Source of the DNA: JAWKOK01 sp963765875
GTDB lineage: Bacteria; Chloroflexota; Anaerolineae; Caldilineales; Caldilineaceae
Length of the DNA: 64,000 nucleotides
Assembly (NCBI GenBank): GCA_963765875.1
Contig: CAVXYK010000012.1
Location: forward strand, 124,001 to 188,000
Direction of reading: 5' to 3'
Notes under the pieces: model-generated
Database searches by the model: none
What the model was told of the DNA's origin: nothing
Seen by the model: only the letters and a program-made list of their open reading frames with translations
Translations under genes and position numbers: made by a program
Part shown: positions 1 to 10,316 of the stretch, one piece after another
Layout of the letters: each line of letters begins with the position of its first letter
Numbering within the stretch: the first letter of the stretch is position 1

Positions 1-1204
1 GCCCGGCGTGGCCCGGCCGTCCTATGCGATCAACTGGGGAGACCTGGACGGCGATGGTGACCTCGATCTGGTGACCGCCCCCTACGACGCCGGTTTTCTG
101 ACCGATCTCGGCGATTCCTATCTGATCAACGGCGGAAGCGGCATCATCTACTATGAAAACCGTATAGAGGGCCAGTCAGAGAATCAGACCGGACCACGAC
201 AAGGTCGATTCGTAGGAACACAACTGGCCGGCGGCGCACAGGCGCTGGCGCTGGCTTTGACCGATGTCGATGCAGATGGCCGCACCGACATTCTGGTCGG
301 CAATGACTTTGGCGTACCCGACTATGCCTTTGTGCAGCGCGACGGAGGCTGGACCGAATCGGTGCCCTTCACTGTGACAGCGCACAGCACCATGAGCTTT
401 GATCTCGGCGATGTCGACAACAACGGCCTTTTTGATCTCTTCTCCACGGATATGAAGCCCTACACCTTTGACGAAGAGATGATGACCGCCTATGCGCCCC
501 TGATGGCCGACATGGCCAACGACCCGCAGATGGAAGGCGATCCGCAGATCATGGAGAACGTTCTTCAGCAGCAGATCGCGGACGGAGTCTACGAAAATCG
601 GGCAAGGCAGTGGCACGTCGACGGCACGGGTTGGAGTTGGTCGGCCAAGTTCGGCGATCTGGACAATGACGGCTACCTCGATCTCTATGTCGTCAACGGG
701 ATGATCGAAGAGGAGATCTTCTCGCATCTACCCGATCATGAGCTGATCGAGGAAAACCAGGTCTTTCGCAATCAAGCGGGGAAGACCTTCTTTCCCATGC
801 CGGACTGGCAACTGAACTCGACCAGCAGCGGCCGCTCCATGTCCATGGCCGATCTCGATGATGACGGTGATCTCGACATCGTGATCAACAATCTGCGCGG
901 CCCGGCCCAACTCTTCGAAAACCAGCTCTGCGGCGGCGAAAGCCTGGTTGTCTCCCTGGCTCAACCAGATGTGCAGAATCGCGACGCCATCGGCGCTCAA
1001 GTCAGGCTCACAACGGCTGACGGCACGCTCCACCGGGTTGTAAGCGCGACAAGCGGCTATCTCTCCGGCGACCCGTCGCACATCCACTTCGGCTTCCCTA
1101 TCGACGCCGAACTGACTGGTCTGGAAATCCACTGGCCGGACGGTGCAATCTCTATAGTAGAGAACGTCAAGCCAAACACGTTGTTAAGTATCGAACGGCG
1201 GTAG
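1..1204 (+). CDS. FG-GAP/VCBS repeat protein with ASPIC/UnbV C-terminus (5'-partial)
   Basis: The reading frame is open from the left edge, so the N-terminus lies outside the window. At least five Ca-binding type FG-GAP/VCBS motifs are visible (DLDGDGDLDL, DVDADGRTD, DVDNNGLFD, DLDNDGYLD, DLDDDGDLD), which would form blades of a beta-propeller. The last 75 or so residues (from GAQVRLTTADG to the end, including GYLSGDPSHIHFG and IHWPDG) match the ASPIC/UnbV domain that usually closes CRTAC1-like secreted or surface proteins. The role is probably extracellular binding or adhesion. No enzyme motif is visible and the substrate is unknown. Family assignment is firm; function is not. Confidence 0.88.
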   Translation, partial: PGVARPSYAINWGDLDGDGDLDLVTAPYDAGFLTDLGDSYLINGGSGIIYYENRIEGQSENQTGPRQGRFVGTQLAGGAQALALALTDVDADGRTDILVGNDFGVPDYAFVQRDGGWTESVPFTVTAHSTMSFDLGDVDNNGLFDLFSTDMKPYTFDEEMMTAYAPLMADMANDPQMEGDPQIMENVLQQQIADGVYENRARQWHVDGTGWSWSAKFGDLDNDGYLDLYVVNGMIEEEIFSHLPDHELIEENQVFRNQAGKTFFPMPDWQLNSTSSGRSMSMADLDDDGDLDIVINNLRGPAQLFENQLCGGESLVVSLAQPDVQNRDAIGAQVRLTTADGTLHRVVSATSGYLSGDPSHIHFGFPIDAELTGLEIHWPDGAISIVENVKPNTLLSIERR

Positions 1205-1262
1205 GGGCGCGCCCTTGTGGCCGCCCGCCATTAGCCGCCCGCCCCCCATGTGGCCGCGCCCA
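1201..1262. repeat. GTAGGGGCG-type intergenic repeat, copy 1
   Basis: A GC-rich stretch beginning gtaggggcgcgcccttgtgg fills the gap between two convergent genes. A related sequence in the opposite orientation lies near 2742-2795, ending cgccccgcccctac. Similar wording at two intergenic sites suggests a dispersed short repeat, but two diverged copies are thin evidence. Confidence 0.4.
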
Positions 1263-1266
1263 TCCA

Positions 1267-2628
<1,362 letters not shown>

Positions 2629-3196
2629 TCACTTCCATTCTCTTCTCAAGCAGTCTTTTCTCTATACGTTGGGCGTTGTACTGGGCTACATACCCGTATT
2701 ATCCCGTTTGCCCATTCATGACCCATAATTTCATAGTAACTCTTGCGGTCGCCCGCTGTGATGAGCGGTCGGGAGCACGCCCCGCCCCTACAATACTCGA
2801 TCGTTGACCGAACAATCGGTGTTGTTGAGAAGATGTGATTTCTGAGCCTCCAGCAGCTAGAACCGAAGCGTACCATTGGCCACCCAAGGCCGCAACTGGA
2901 AATCGTGAGAGAGCAAGGGCCTGAGATGGAGACGAAGTGAACAGGCCCACATCATTTTGAACAGTTCAAGACTCAACTGCGATAAGATGTTTAGCCGCGA
3001 AGCATACGAATTACCCCTCTGGAGCCAGCCAAGCAATTCGTGCAATTTCGTGTCAAAATCGATGGTTCGCAGTGAACAACAGAGATGAAAGAATCGCATC
3101 TTGCTTGACATCGGTATGCGCTTGGTTGATAATGGCTCCCCCAACCGGCAACACCGATCTCGACACCCATAAACCTATGAAGAACCATATTGACTC
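2629..3196. other. Intergenic region with no supported gene
   Basis: Short open frames here have no recognisable protein features. A diverged copy of the GTAGGGGCG-type repeat lies at about 2742-2795 (reverse orientation). The remainder shows no tRNA, terminator or clear riboswitch. It separates the divergent glycosidase and the formate dehydrogenase locus, so promoters for both are expected here, but no convincing -35/-10 pair was found. Confidence 0.5.
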
Positions 3197-4890
3197 ATGG
3201 AGATTCCAGTGAGCGACCCAATTGATCACGAGTTGATCGCTCGTTGGCGCGATGAACCGGCCCCGCTCCTGCCGATTCTGCACGCGTTCCATGACCGGGA
3301 CGGCTATCTCTCCGACGACGCCCTGCGGGCCGTCTCCACGGCGTTGCGGATCCCTTTGGCCGATCTCTATGGCACCGTCACCTTCTACCATCACTTCTCC
3401 GCGATGGCGCACAACCGCAGGCTGCGCCCCGCGTTTGCACGGGGCCGGTCTGTGCCCTGCGTGGCGGAGAGGCATTGTTGGAGGCCCTGGCCGATCAGGG
3501 AGCGACATCCATGGCCTGCGCCGGCCGCTGCGATCAGCCGATCCCTGTCCTTCAGGGGAATCGAGCGTTGACCGGTCTCCATGCTGCTAATCTGATGAAT
3601 GGCCCGACGCCGCTACCGGCGCCCAACCCTGGCGGCGTTGAAGAGTGTGTCTTTCGATCCATACGCGAGCCGGATCGGGCAACATTGGCCGGCTATCGTC
3701 ACACAGGCGGATACCAGGGACTGATCGACATCTTGGACCAGATGAAGCCCGAAGACGTGATCGGTCTCATCCGTGAGAGCGAACTTGCAGGGCGGGGCGG
3801 AGCCGGCTTCCCCACGGGCGTCAAATGGCGGGCTGTGGCCGAAGCGCCGGGGTCACCCAAGACGGTGGTCTGCAACGCCGACGAAGGCGAGCCGGGCTGC
3901 TTCAAGGACCGGGCGGTCCTTGACCACGACCCATTCGCCGTGATCGAGGGCTTGACCATCGCCGCCTACGCCACCGGAGCCACACGCGGTTTCATCTATC
4001 TACGCTACGAATATCCACAGACGGTCTCGATTTTGGAGAAGGCGTTGGCCGAAGCAAGAGAGGCCGGACTGCTCGGTGATGACATCCTCAGCAGCGGCTT
4101 TAGTTTTGAAATCTATGTGCGCCGCGGCGCCGGCGCCTACATCTGTGGCGAGGAGACTTCGCTGCTCAACAGCCTCGAGGGCAAGCACCCCTTCCCGCGC
4201 AATCGACCGCCCTACCCGGTCACAAACGGCTTCGAGGATCTGCCCACAGCGGTCAACAATGTCGAGACGCTGGCATCGGTGCCGCAGATTGTGCGCAAGG
4301 GAGCGGCCTGGTACCAAAGCCTCGGGCTGGGTGAGTTCGCCGGGACAAAACTGATCAGCCTCTCCGGCGATATTCGACGGCCGGGCAACTACGAAGTACC
4401 GTTTGGTCTGCCGCTCAGAACATTGCTACACGACTGGGCAGGCGGCCCGCCGGACGGTCGGACGATCCAAGCCGTGACCATGGCTGGTCTCTCGGGCGGT
4501 TTCCTGGCCGGCGACGACCTGGATGTCACATTGGATGAACCGAGCATACGGCGCAAGGGCTCGTTCCTCGGCGCCGGCGGCATCATGGTCTTCGACGACA
4601 GCCGCGACATGGTCGGCGTGACCCATGGAGCGATTGAGTTCTTCGCCCACGAGTCGTGCGGCAAGTGCTTTCCCTGCCGCATCGGCACACAGAGGCTCAC
4701 AGAACGGCTCAGCGATAACGGCGAACATCAAGGCCCCAACGATCTGGATGCGTGGCTGTCTGAGGTCGAGGATATCTCCTACACCATGAAGGAACTCAGC
4801 GCTTGCGGCCTAGGCATGGCCGCGCCGATGGTGGTAGAGAGCCTGGTGCGCTATTTTCCGGAGCAAGTCGAGCGCCATGTTATGGACTAA
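3197..4890 (+). CDS. Fused NuoE-NuoF diaphorase subunit of NAD-linked formate dehydrogenase (one frameshift)
   Basis: Reads as one polypeptide of about 564 residues if one base is missing near 3428-3430 (a C-run). The N-terminal domain is NuoE-like: after GTVTFYHHF the frame steps back by one and gives CTGPVC, then 21 residues later CAGRC, the four expected [2Fe-2S] ligands. That spacing is shorter than the 35-40 residues usual in NuoE. The remainder is NuoF/HoxF-like: GRGGAGFPTG and NADEGEPG (FMN/NADH site), GAGAYICGEETSLL, and a [4Fe-4S] set ESCGKCFPC plus Cys in ELSACGLG. It would pass electrons from the formate dehydrogenase catalytic subunit to NAD+. The E-F fusion is inferred from continuity across the break. 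Confidence 0.85.
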
Positions 4891-4947
4891 AGCGTGCTGC
4901 GTACTGCGTAATATCCGTCACGCCACATTTTTTACGCAGTACGCTTT
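4889..4947. repeat. TGCGTACTGCGTAA inverted-repeat element, copy 1
   Basis: A left arm (aaagcgtgctgcgtactgcg, continuing to taa) and a right arm ttacgcagtacgcttt form an imperfect inverted repeat just after the stop of the diaphorase gene. A second copy with the same arms lies at 35374-35500, so this is a dispersed palindromic repeat rather than a gene-specific terminator. There is no U-tract typical of a terminator. Confidence 0.65.
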
Positions 4948-5017
4948 ACAGATTTACCACACATCTTGGGGTTGACCTACCTACACCCACAATCAAGCAA
5001 GCAAGAACCGAAGGATC

Positions 5018-6289
5018 ATGACACCGAATAACATCTTTTCACGTGAGTACGCAGAGTCGTTGGACGCTGACGATGAGTTGGCGTCGTTTCGAGATCGATT
5101 TGTCGCCGACGACAAACTCATCTATCTTGACGGAAACTCGCTGGGGCGCTTGCCCAAGGCAACGGTGCAGCGCATGCAGCAGATTGTTGAGGTTGAATGG
5201 GGCGAGCGGCTGATCCGCAGCTGGAACGAGGGCTGGATTGAGACGCCGGGCCGCATCGGCGGCAAGATTGCGCAGCTTGTGGGCGCGCAGGCCGACGAGG
5301 TGATCGTTGCCGATTCGACATCGGTCAACCTCTATCGCCTGGCCTTGGCGGCCCTTCAATCTCGGCCGGGCCGCCACAAGATCGTGACCGATGATCTGAA
5401 CTTTCCGTCGGATCTTTACATCCTGCAGGGGCTTTGCCGCCAACTTGGGCCAGACTACCACATTGAGGTAGTCCCGTCGCCCGACGGCATTCACGGCCCG
5501 GTCGACGCGTTGGCAGAGGCCATCGATGACGAGACTGCGCTGGTGACCCTGTCCCACACCGTGTTCAAGACGTCCTACACCTACGACATGGCCGCCATCA
5601 CACGGCTGGCCCACGAAATCGGAGCATTGACGCTGTGGGACCTGAGCCATGCTGCCGGTTCGGTGCTGGTCAATCTCAACGACGCTGAGGCGGATCTGGC
5701 CGTCGGCTGCACCTATAAGTATCTCAATGGCGGGCCGGGCGCGCCGGCCTTCCTCTACGTGCGGCAAGACTTGCAGGAGACACTGCAAAACCCCATGCAG
5801 GGTTGGATGGGCCAGGCCGACATGTTCGACTTCGGCCTGAGCTATGAGGCCGCTCCTGGGATCCAGCGCTTCCTGACCGGCACGGCCCCGATGATGTCGC
5901 TCAGCGCCATCGAACCTGGCGTTGACCTGCTGCTGGAGGCGGGCATGGACCGACTACGGACCAAGTCGATGGCTCAGAGTGAATACCTGATCGCTCTCTG
6001 GAAGCAGGAACTGGCGTCCCATGGGTTCGTGCTCAACGCGCCGCGCGACGTGGCATGGCGCGGCTCTCACATTTCGCTGGGCCATGTCGATGGCTGGCGT
6101 ATCGATCAGGCACTGATCCATGACAAGAACGTGCTGCCCGACTTCCGCAAGCCGGACAACATCCGCATCGGCATCGCACCGATCTACAATTCGTTCGTCG
6201 ACATCTACGAAGCGGTCGCGCGGATGAAACAGATTGTGGAAGAACGAATCTATGAGAAGTATGATAGCGATGTGCCGGTGGTGACATAG
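5018..6289 (+). CDS. kynU: Kynureninase
   Basis: 423 residues, the usual length for this PLP enzyme. It hydrolyses L-kynurenine (or 3-hydroxykynurenine) to anthranilate (or 3-hydroxyanthranilate) plus alanine. Visible motifs are IYLDGNSLGRLP near the N-terminus, the PLP-binding Asp in LWDLSHAAGS, and the Schiff-base lysine in CTYKYLNGGPGAP (Lys234). The C-terminal small domain ends normally. It is intact and sits between the diaphorase gene and the HoxU-like subunit on the same strand. The kynurenine formamidase step just upstream in this pathway releases formate, so co-location with a formate dehydrogenase may be functional. No tryptophan dioxygenase or formamidase gene is present in the window. 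Confidence 0.93.
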   Translation: MTPNNIFSREYAESLDADDELASFRDRFVADDKLIYLDGNSLGRLPKATVQRMQQIVEVEWGERLIRSWNEGWIETPGRIGGKIAQLVGAQADEVIVADSTSVNLYRLALAALQSRPGRHKIVTDDLNFPSDLYILQGLCRQLGPDYHIEVVPSPDGIHGPVDALAEAIDDETALVTLSHTVFKTSYTYDMAAITRLAHEIGALTLWDLSHAAGSVLVNLNDAEADLAVGCTYKYLNGGPGAPAFLYVRQDLQETLQNPMQGWMGQADMFDFGLSYEAAPGIQRFLTGTAPMMSLSAIEPGVDLLLEAGMDRLRTKSMAQSEYLIALWKQELASHGFVLNAPRDVAWRGSHISLGHVDGWRIDQALIHDKNVLPDFRKPDNIRIGIAPIYNSFVDIYEAVARMKQIVEERIYEKYDSDVPVVT

Positions 6290-6401
6290 CCAAGCGCAAT
6301 AGACAAAGGGCAAAGATCGGCGGACCAAGAATTGCCGAGTACTGGAGCGTCATCGCAAGACGGATCTTCGATCTGTGCTCTTCGATAACCCAAGGAACTC
6401 C

Positions 6402-7079
6402 ATGACCACAACCAACACCCAACTCACCCTCCGTCTCGACGGCGAACTGGTCTCCTTTGAGCTAGGCGAGACGCTCTACCAGGTCGCTACGCGCCAGGGC
6501 AAGGAGATCCCGACGCTCTGCTACGATCCGCGGCTGGAGGCGTTCGGCGCGTGCCGGCTCTGCGTGGTTGAGGTGAAGGGAGCGCGGGTCCCGGTCGCTG
6601 CCTGCACGACGTTGGCTATGCTGGACACCGAGGTCTTCACCCAGAGCGAGCGTATTGACCGGCACCGAAAGACGTTGCTGGAAATGGTAGTCTCGGAGAA
6701 CAGACAGGTCGATGTCGATCCGTTGCGTGGTTATTCGTCTCAAGAATTGACGACATTGGTGGACCGCTACGAAGCGCGCACCGGTCGATTCGCCGGGCAG
6801 ACGTCCGGCCAGAGCAAGTTGGATGATGCGAATCCATTCTTGCTACGCGACTACGACCTATGTATTTCATGTTATCGTTGCGTTCGAGTCTGTGCCGAGC
6901 AGGAAGGCGACTACGCCATTAGCGTGGCCAATCGAGGATTTCAGACACAGATCGTCACCGAATTCGACAATATCCTCAAGGAGTCCGCCTGCACGTTCTG
7001 CGGGCAATGCGTACAGACCTGTCCGACGGGCGCTCTGGCGGATAAGAAGGCGATGCGGTTCATAGAGAGTGAAGCGTAG
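6402..7079 (+). CDS. HoxU/NuoG-N-like iron-sulfur subunit of formate dehydrogenase
   Basis: About 225 residues. An ATG 27 bases upstream exists, but aaggaa sits well placed before 6402. A plant-type [2Fe-2S] domain holds CYDPRLEAFGACRLC and a later Cys in AACTTL. The middle region, which in NuoG/HoxU carries the His/Cys-ligated N3 cluster, has no cysteine or histidine ligands here (SENRQVDVDPLRGY). Two [4Fe-4S] clusters follow in CISCYRCVRVC and CTFCGQCVQTCP. In Fds-type formate dehydrogenases this module is fused to the front of the catalytic subunit; here it is a separate gene followed by a palindromic repeat and then fdhA. It would wire the active site to the diaphorase. Confidence 0.85.
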   Translation: MTTTNTQLTLRLDGELVSFELGETLYQVATRQGKEIPTLCYDPRLEAFGACRLCVVEVKGARVPVAACTTLAMLDTEVFTQSERIDRHRKTLLEMVVSENRQVDVDPLRGYSSQELTTLVDRYEARTGRFAGQTSGQSKLDDANPFLLRDYDLCISCYRCVRVCAEQEGDYAISVANRGFQTQIVTEFDNILKESACTFCGQCVQTCPTGALADKKAMRFIESEA

Positions 7080-7091
7080 AAAAGAAGATGA

Positions 7092-7191
7092 ATGGTTAAT
7101 GGTGAATTGATAGCGCTTAATTCTTAATGAATGTGTGCGAGAAAGCAGCTGACATTAGCAATTGAGAATTATCAATTCACCATTCACCATT
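7092..7191. repeat. Palindromic intergenic element with AATGGTGAATTGAT arms
   Basis: The left arm aatggttaatggtgaattga (7092 on) and right arm tcaattcaccattcaccatt are complementary over 21 bp with one mismatch, separated by about 58 bp. It fills almost the entire gap between the HoxU-like gene and fdhA. It looks like a small mobile palindromic repeat, since there is no U-tract and no ORF. No second copy was found in this window. Confidence 0.6.
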
Positions 7192-7209
7192 TTCTAGGTC
7201 AAGGAGAAA

Positions 7210-9296
7210 ATGGGCATGGCATTGCAATCTCTGGTTGTGCACGAAAGATCAAGCCCCACAAGCATCAATAAAACTCGTTCCATCTGCGGTTACTGCGGCG
7301 TGGGCTGTGCGGTCGATATCATGACGCGCGACAACCGCATCGTGGGCATCCAGCCGGCCATGGATGGCCCGGCCAACGAAGGCGCGCTCTGTGTCAAGGG
7401 CCAGTTTGCCTACGACTACGTGAGCCATCCGGATCGTTTGACTGCTCCGCTGGTGCGACGCGAGGACGGAAAGCTGCATCCGGCCACATGGGATGAAGCG
7501 CTCGATGTCGCTGCCGCCGGCTTCCGCCAGGCCGTCGACACCTATGGCCGTCACAGCGTCTACGGTATCGCCTCGGGCCGCACGCCCAGTGAGGCCAACT
7601 ACATCATGCAGAAGTTCATCCGCGCAGGGTTCGGCACCAACCAGATCGACAACTGTAGCCGTGCTTGACACGCCCCCACCGTCGCCGGTCTGGCGGCAGT
7701 CATCGGGCGTGGAGCCATGTCCAATCCGCTTTCGGATATGGAAAAGCCGGACGTAATCTTCTGCATCGGCACCAATATGACCGAGTGTCATCCGGTCGCG
7801 GCAACCCGCCTCAAGAAGGCGCTGGCACGCGGGGCCAAGATGATCGTGGCCGATCCGCGGCGCATCCGCTTGGCCGAGATGGCCGACATCTATCTGCCCA
7901 TCCGTGTCGGGTCTGACACAGCATTGTTGCTGGCCATGGCCCACGTCATTGCGCGCGAGGAGTTGATCGACGAAGAGTTCGTACGCACCGCGCACGACGG
8001 GCATGGACGAGTTCCTGGCCCACATCCAGCCATTTCACGCCCGAGTGGGCCGAGCCGATCACGGGCGTGCCGGCTGCCGATATCGAGGCCGCGGCGCGCC
8101 TCTATGGCGAGGCTGACCGCGGGGCCATCTACTACACGTTGGGCATCACTGAACATATCTGCGGCGTGGAAAATGTGCAGAGTCTGGCCAATCTTGTGTT
8201 GATGACCGGCAACATCGGTCGTGAGGGCACCGGCATCAATCCCATGCGTGGCCAGAACAACATCCAGGGCGCCGGCGATGCCGGCGCCATCCCCAACAAC
8301 TATCCCGGATTCCAGCCGGTTGATGATTCGGAGAACCAGGCCAAGTTTGAGCCCGTCTTCGGACGTAAGGTCGATCTTGATAAGGGCATCACCAAAGTCA
8401 CGGCTTTTGATCGCGTGGGCGACGGCATCCATGCCATGCTCATCGACGGCGAGAACTCACTGGTCTCCGATCCCGATCGCCATCACTCTGAGCATGCGCT
8501 GTGCAGTCTCGATCACCTGGTCGTCATAGATATCTTTCTCACTGAAACAGCCGAATTGGCCGACGTGGTCTTGCCGGCCGCGGCTTGGGCCGAGGTAGAC
8601 GGCACCTTCACCAACACCGAACGGCGTATTCAGCGTGTGCGCAAGGCCGTTGATCCGCCGGGCGAGGCCAAACCGGACTGGTGGATCGTCGGTCAGCTGG
8701 CGCAACGGTTGGGCGTCCCGGGTTTTGAGTACAATTCGGCTAGCGAAATCTTCAACGAACTGTGCAGCCTGTCGCCTATCTATGCCGGCGTCGACTGGGA
8801 TCTGATCGATGCCGGCCAATACCAGTGGCCAATTCCCTACAGAGGCCATCCGGGTACGCCCCGGCTCCACGACGAAGAATTCACCAACGGCCTGGGTAAG
8901 TTCTCCAGAACGGCCTACCGCGATCCGGCCGAGACCATTGACGACGACTATCCGGTCTGGCTGACCACCGGGCGTCGTCTGGAGTCGTACCATACCCGCA
9001 CCCAAACCGGCCGCGCCCAGGGCATCGACTACCTACTCTCAGAAGAGACGCTTGAAGTCCATCCCGACGACGTGAAAAATTGGCAATTGCAGGACGGCGG
9101 CTGGTGCCGCATGAGCAGTCGACGAGGCTCAGTCCAGATCAAGGTGGAGGCGACCCGGCAATCCCCCAGAGGCACCGTCTTCTCCAGCTTCGCCTTCAAC
9201 GACGTGCCCATCAACGTCCTGACCGGCTCCGGCTACGATCCGGTGACCCAGACCGCCGAGCTGAAGGTCTGCCCTGTGCACATCGAACCGATCTGA
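7210..9296 (+). CDS. fdhA: Formate dehydrogenase catalytic subunit, selenocysteine-type (in-frame UGA; two frameshifts)
   Basis: About 694 residues when joined. The start at 7210 has aaggag five bases upstream. N-terminal [4Fe-4S] ligands are CGYCGVGC (26-33) and Cys61 in GALCVKGQ. UGA at 7666-7668 falls where E. coli FdhF has Sec140 (context CSRA-UGA-HAPTVAGL), and the same frame continues with conserved sequence (GRGAMSNPLSD, CIGTNMTECHP), so residue 153 is read as selenocysteine binding Mo/W. Two single-base insertions follow: one near 7990-8002 before MDEFLAHIQPF and one at about 8036 before TPEWAEPITGVP. The C-terminal molybdopterin-binding domain (TTGRRLESYHTRTQ) is complete. It oxidises formate to CO2, probably in the cytoplasm since no Tat signal is seen. 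Confidence 0.9.
7666..7700 (+). promoter_or_regulatory. Selenocysteine UGA and candidate bacterial SECIS hairpin
   Basis: Nine bases after the UGA, accgtcgcc (7678-7686) pairs with ggcggcagt (7692-7700) in 8 of 9 positions, with one wobble and one mismatch. The apical loop is GGUCU. Position and loop match the E. coli fdhF SECIS, whose SelB-binding loop also contains GGUCU. The stem lies inside the coding sequence, as bacterial SECIS elements do. Confidence 0.72.
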
Positions 9297-9321
9297 TGAG
9301 CTTGCTGCGAGGAAAGAATGA

Positions 9322-9415
9322 GCCACGGATGAACACAGATGGACTCAGATTTTCACAGATATGCTCTGGGCATTTATCTGTGCCCCATCCGTGGAAATCT
9401 GTGTTCATCTGTGGC
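9322..9415. repeat. CACAGAT-rich palindromic repeat, diverged copy
   Basis: The interval opens with gccacggatgaacacagatg and closes with aatctgtgttcatctgtggc, giving complementary ends about 94 bp apart. The interior repeats CACAGAT-type words. It belongs to the same broad family as the elements near 50.8, 53.8 and 62.6 kb but lacks their TGAGTC terminal sequence. It lies between fdhA and fdhD and does not look coding. Confidence 0.6.
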
Positions 9416-9450
9416 AGATCCCCGTTTTCTTGCATAAAAACAAGGATGCC

Positions 9451-10288
9451 ATGAGTAATCGGTTGCAGGTCAAGCGACGAATTTGGACGGTTGATGACGA
9501 GGGGTTTCGGCGGCGCAGTGACGTTGTGGCCGTCGAGGAGCCGCTGGAGATACAACTCCACAGCGGGAGACGCGCGAAGCACCATCGCTATTACCATGCG
9601 CACGCCCGGCAATGACTACGAACTTGCCGCCGGCTTTCTCCACAGTGAGGGCGTGATCGTCGAGAAGAGTGACATCGCACGGATGATCTACTGCGTTGAC
9701 GGAGAGAACGAACGCCAGGAGTACAACGAACTGGCTGTCTATCTGCGGCACGCAACGCTGCCCGATCTGCCGCAACTGGATCGACATTTCTTTACCAACA
9801 GTGCCTGCGGCGTCTGCGGGCGAACCATGCTGGACGACTTGGATACGCGTTCACTGCCGCCTCTATCGACCGAGGTCTCGGTCCTGCCGCAAGTTCTCTC
9901 ACAGATGCCGGATATCCTGCTCAGTGAGCAACGTCTGTTTGCCACGACGGGCGGACTGCATGCAGCGGGATTGTTTGATGTCAGCGGCGAATTGGTCGCG
10001 CTGCGTGAGGATGTGGGCCGTCACAATGCACTGGATAAGTTGATCGGGTGGGGGGTGCTTCAGCGTCGACTGCCGTTCGAGGATAAGATCGTCGTCGCAA
10101 GCGGGCGCGCCAGCTACGAACTCCTGCACAAATGCCGCATCGCCGGCGCCTCGATCTTCTGTGCAGTCTCAGCGCCGAGCAGTTTAGCCATCGAGCTGGC
10201 CGACCGCTTCGGCATCACACTTGTGGCTTTTCTACGCGACTCCACGTTCAATATCTACACCCACCCTCAGCGAATTGTGCAGACATAG
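9451..10288 (+). CDS. fdhD: FdhD formate dehydrogenase sulfurtransferase (one frameshift)
   Basis: FdhD moves sulfur from a cysteine desulfurase to the molybdenum cofactor, which is required for formate dehydrogenase activity. The N-terminus MSNRLQVKRRIWTVDD starts at 9451 behind aagga. The frame carries through VAVEEPLEIQLHSG and then shifts by one near 9565-9575 to give TIAITMRTPGNDYELAAGFL, the family signature. The CxxC motif used for sulfur transfer is present as SACGVCG. LREDVGRHNALDKLIG and VVASGRASYELLHKC follow, as expected. Total about 278 residues, normal length. Linked position behind fdhA fits a maturation gene of the same locus. Confidence 0.9.
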
Positions 10289-10316
10289 GGGCGTAGCGCC
10301 AACAATCGAACCACGC

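Noticed and set aside
2629..3196. Small genes in the gap before the formate dehydrogenase locus
   Set aside because: Several frames of 65-150 codons exist on both strands but overlap one another, lack ribosome sites and show no protein-like pattern.
7210..9296. fdhA as a pseudogene split into three or more fragments
   Set aside because: The first break is the selenocysteine UGA, and the other two are single-base shifts with conserved sequence on both sides, better explained as recoding plus assembly indels.
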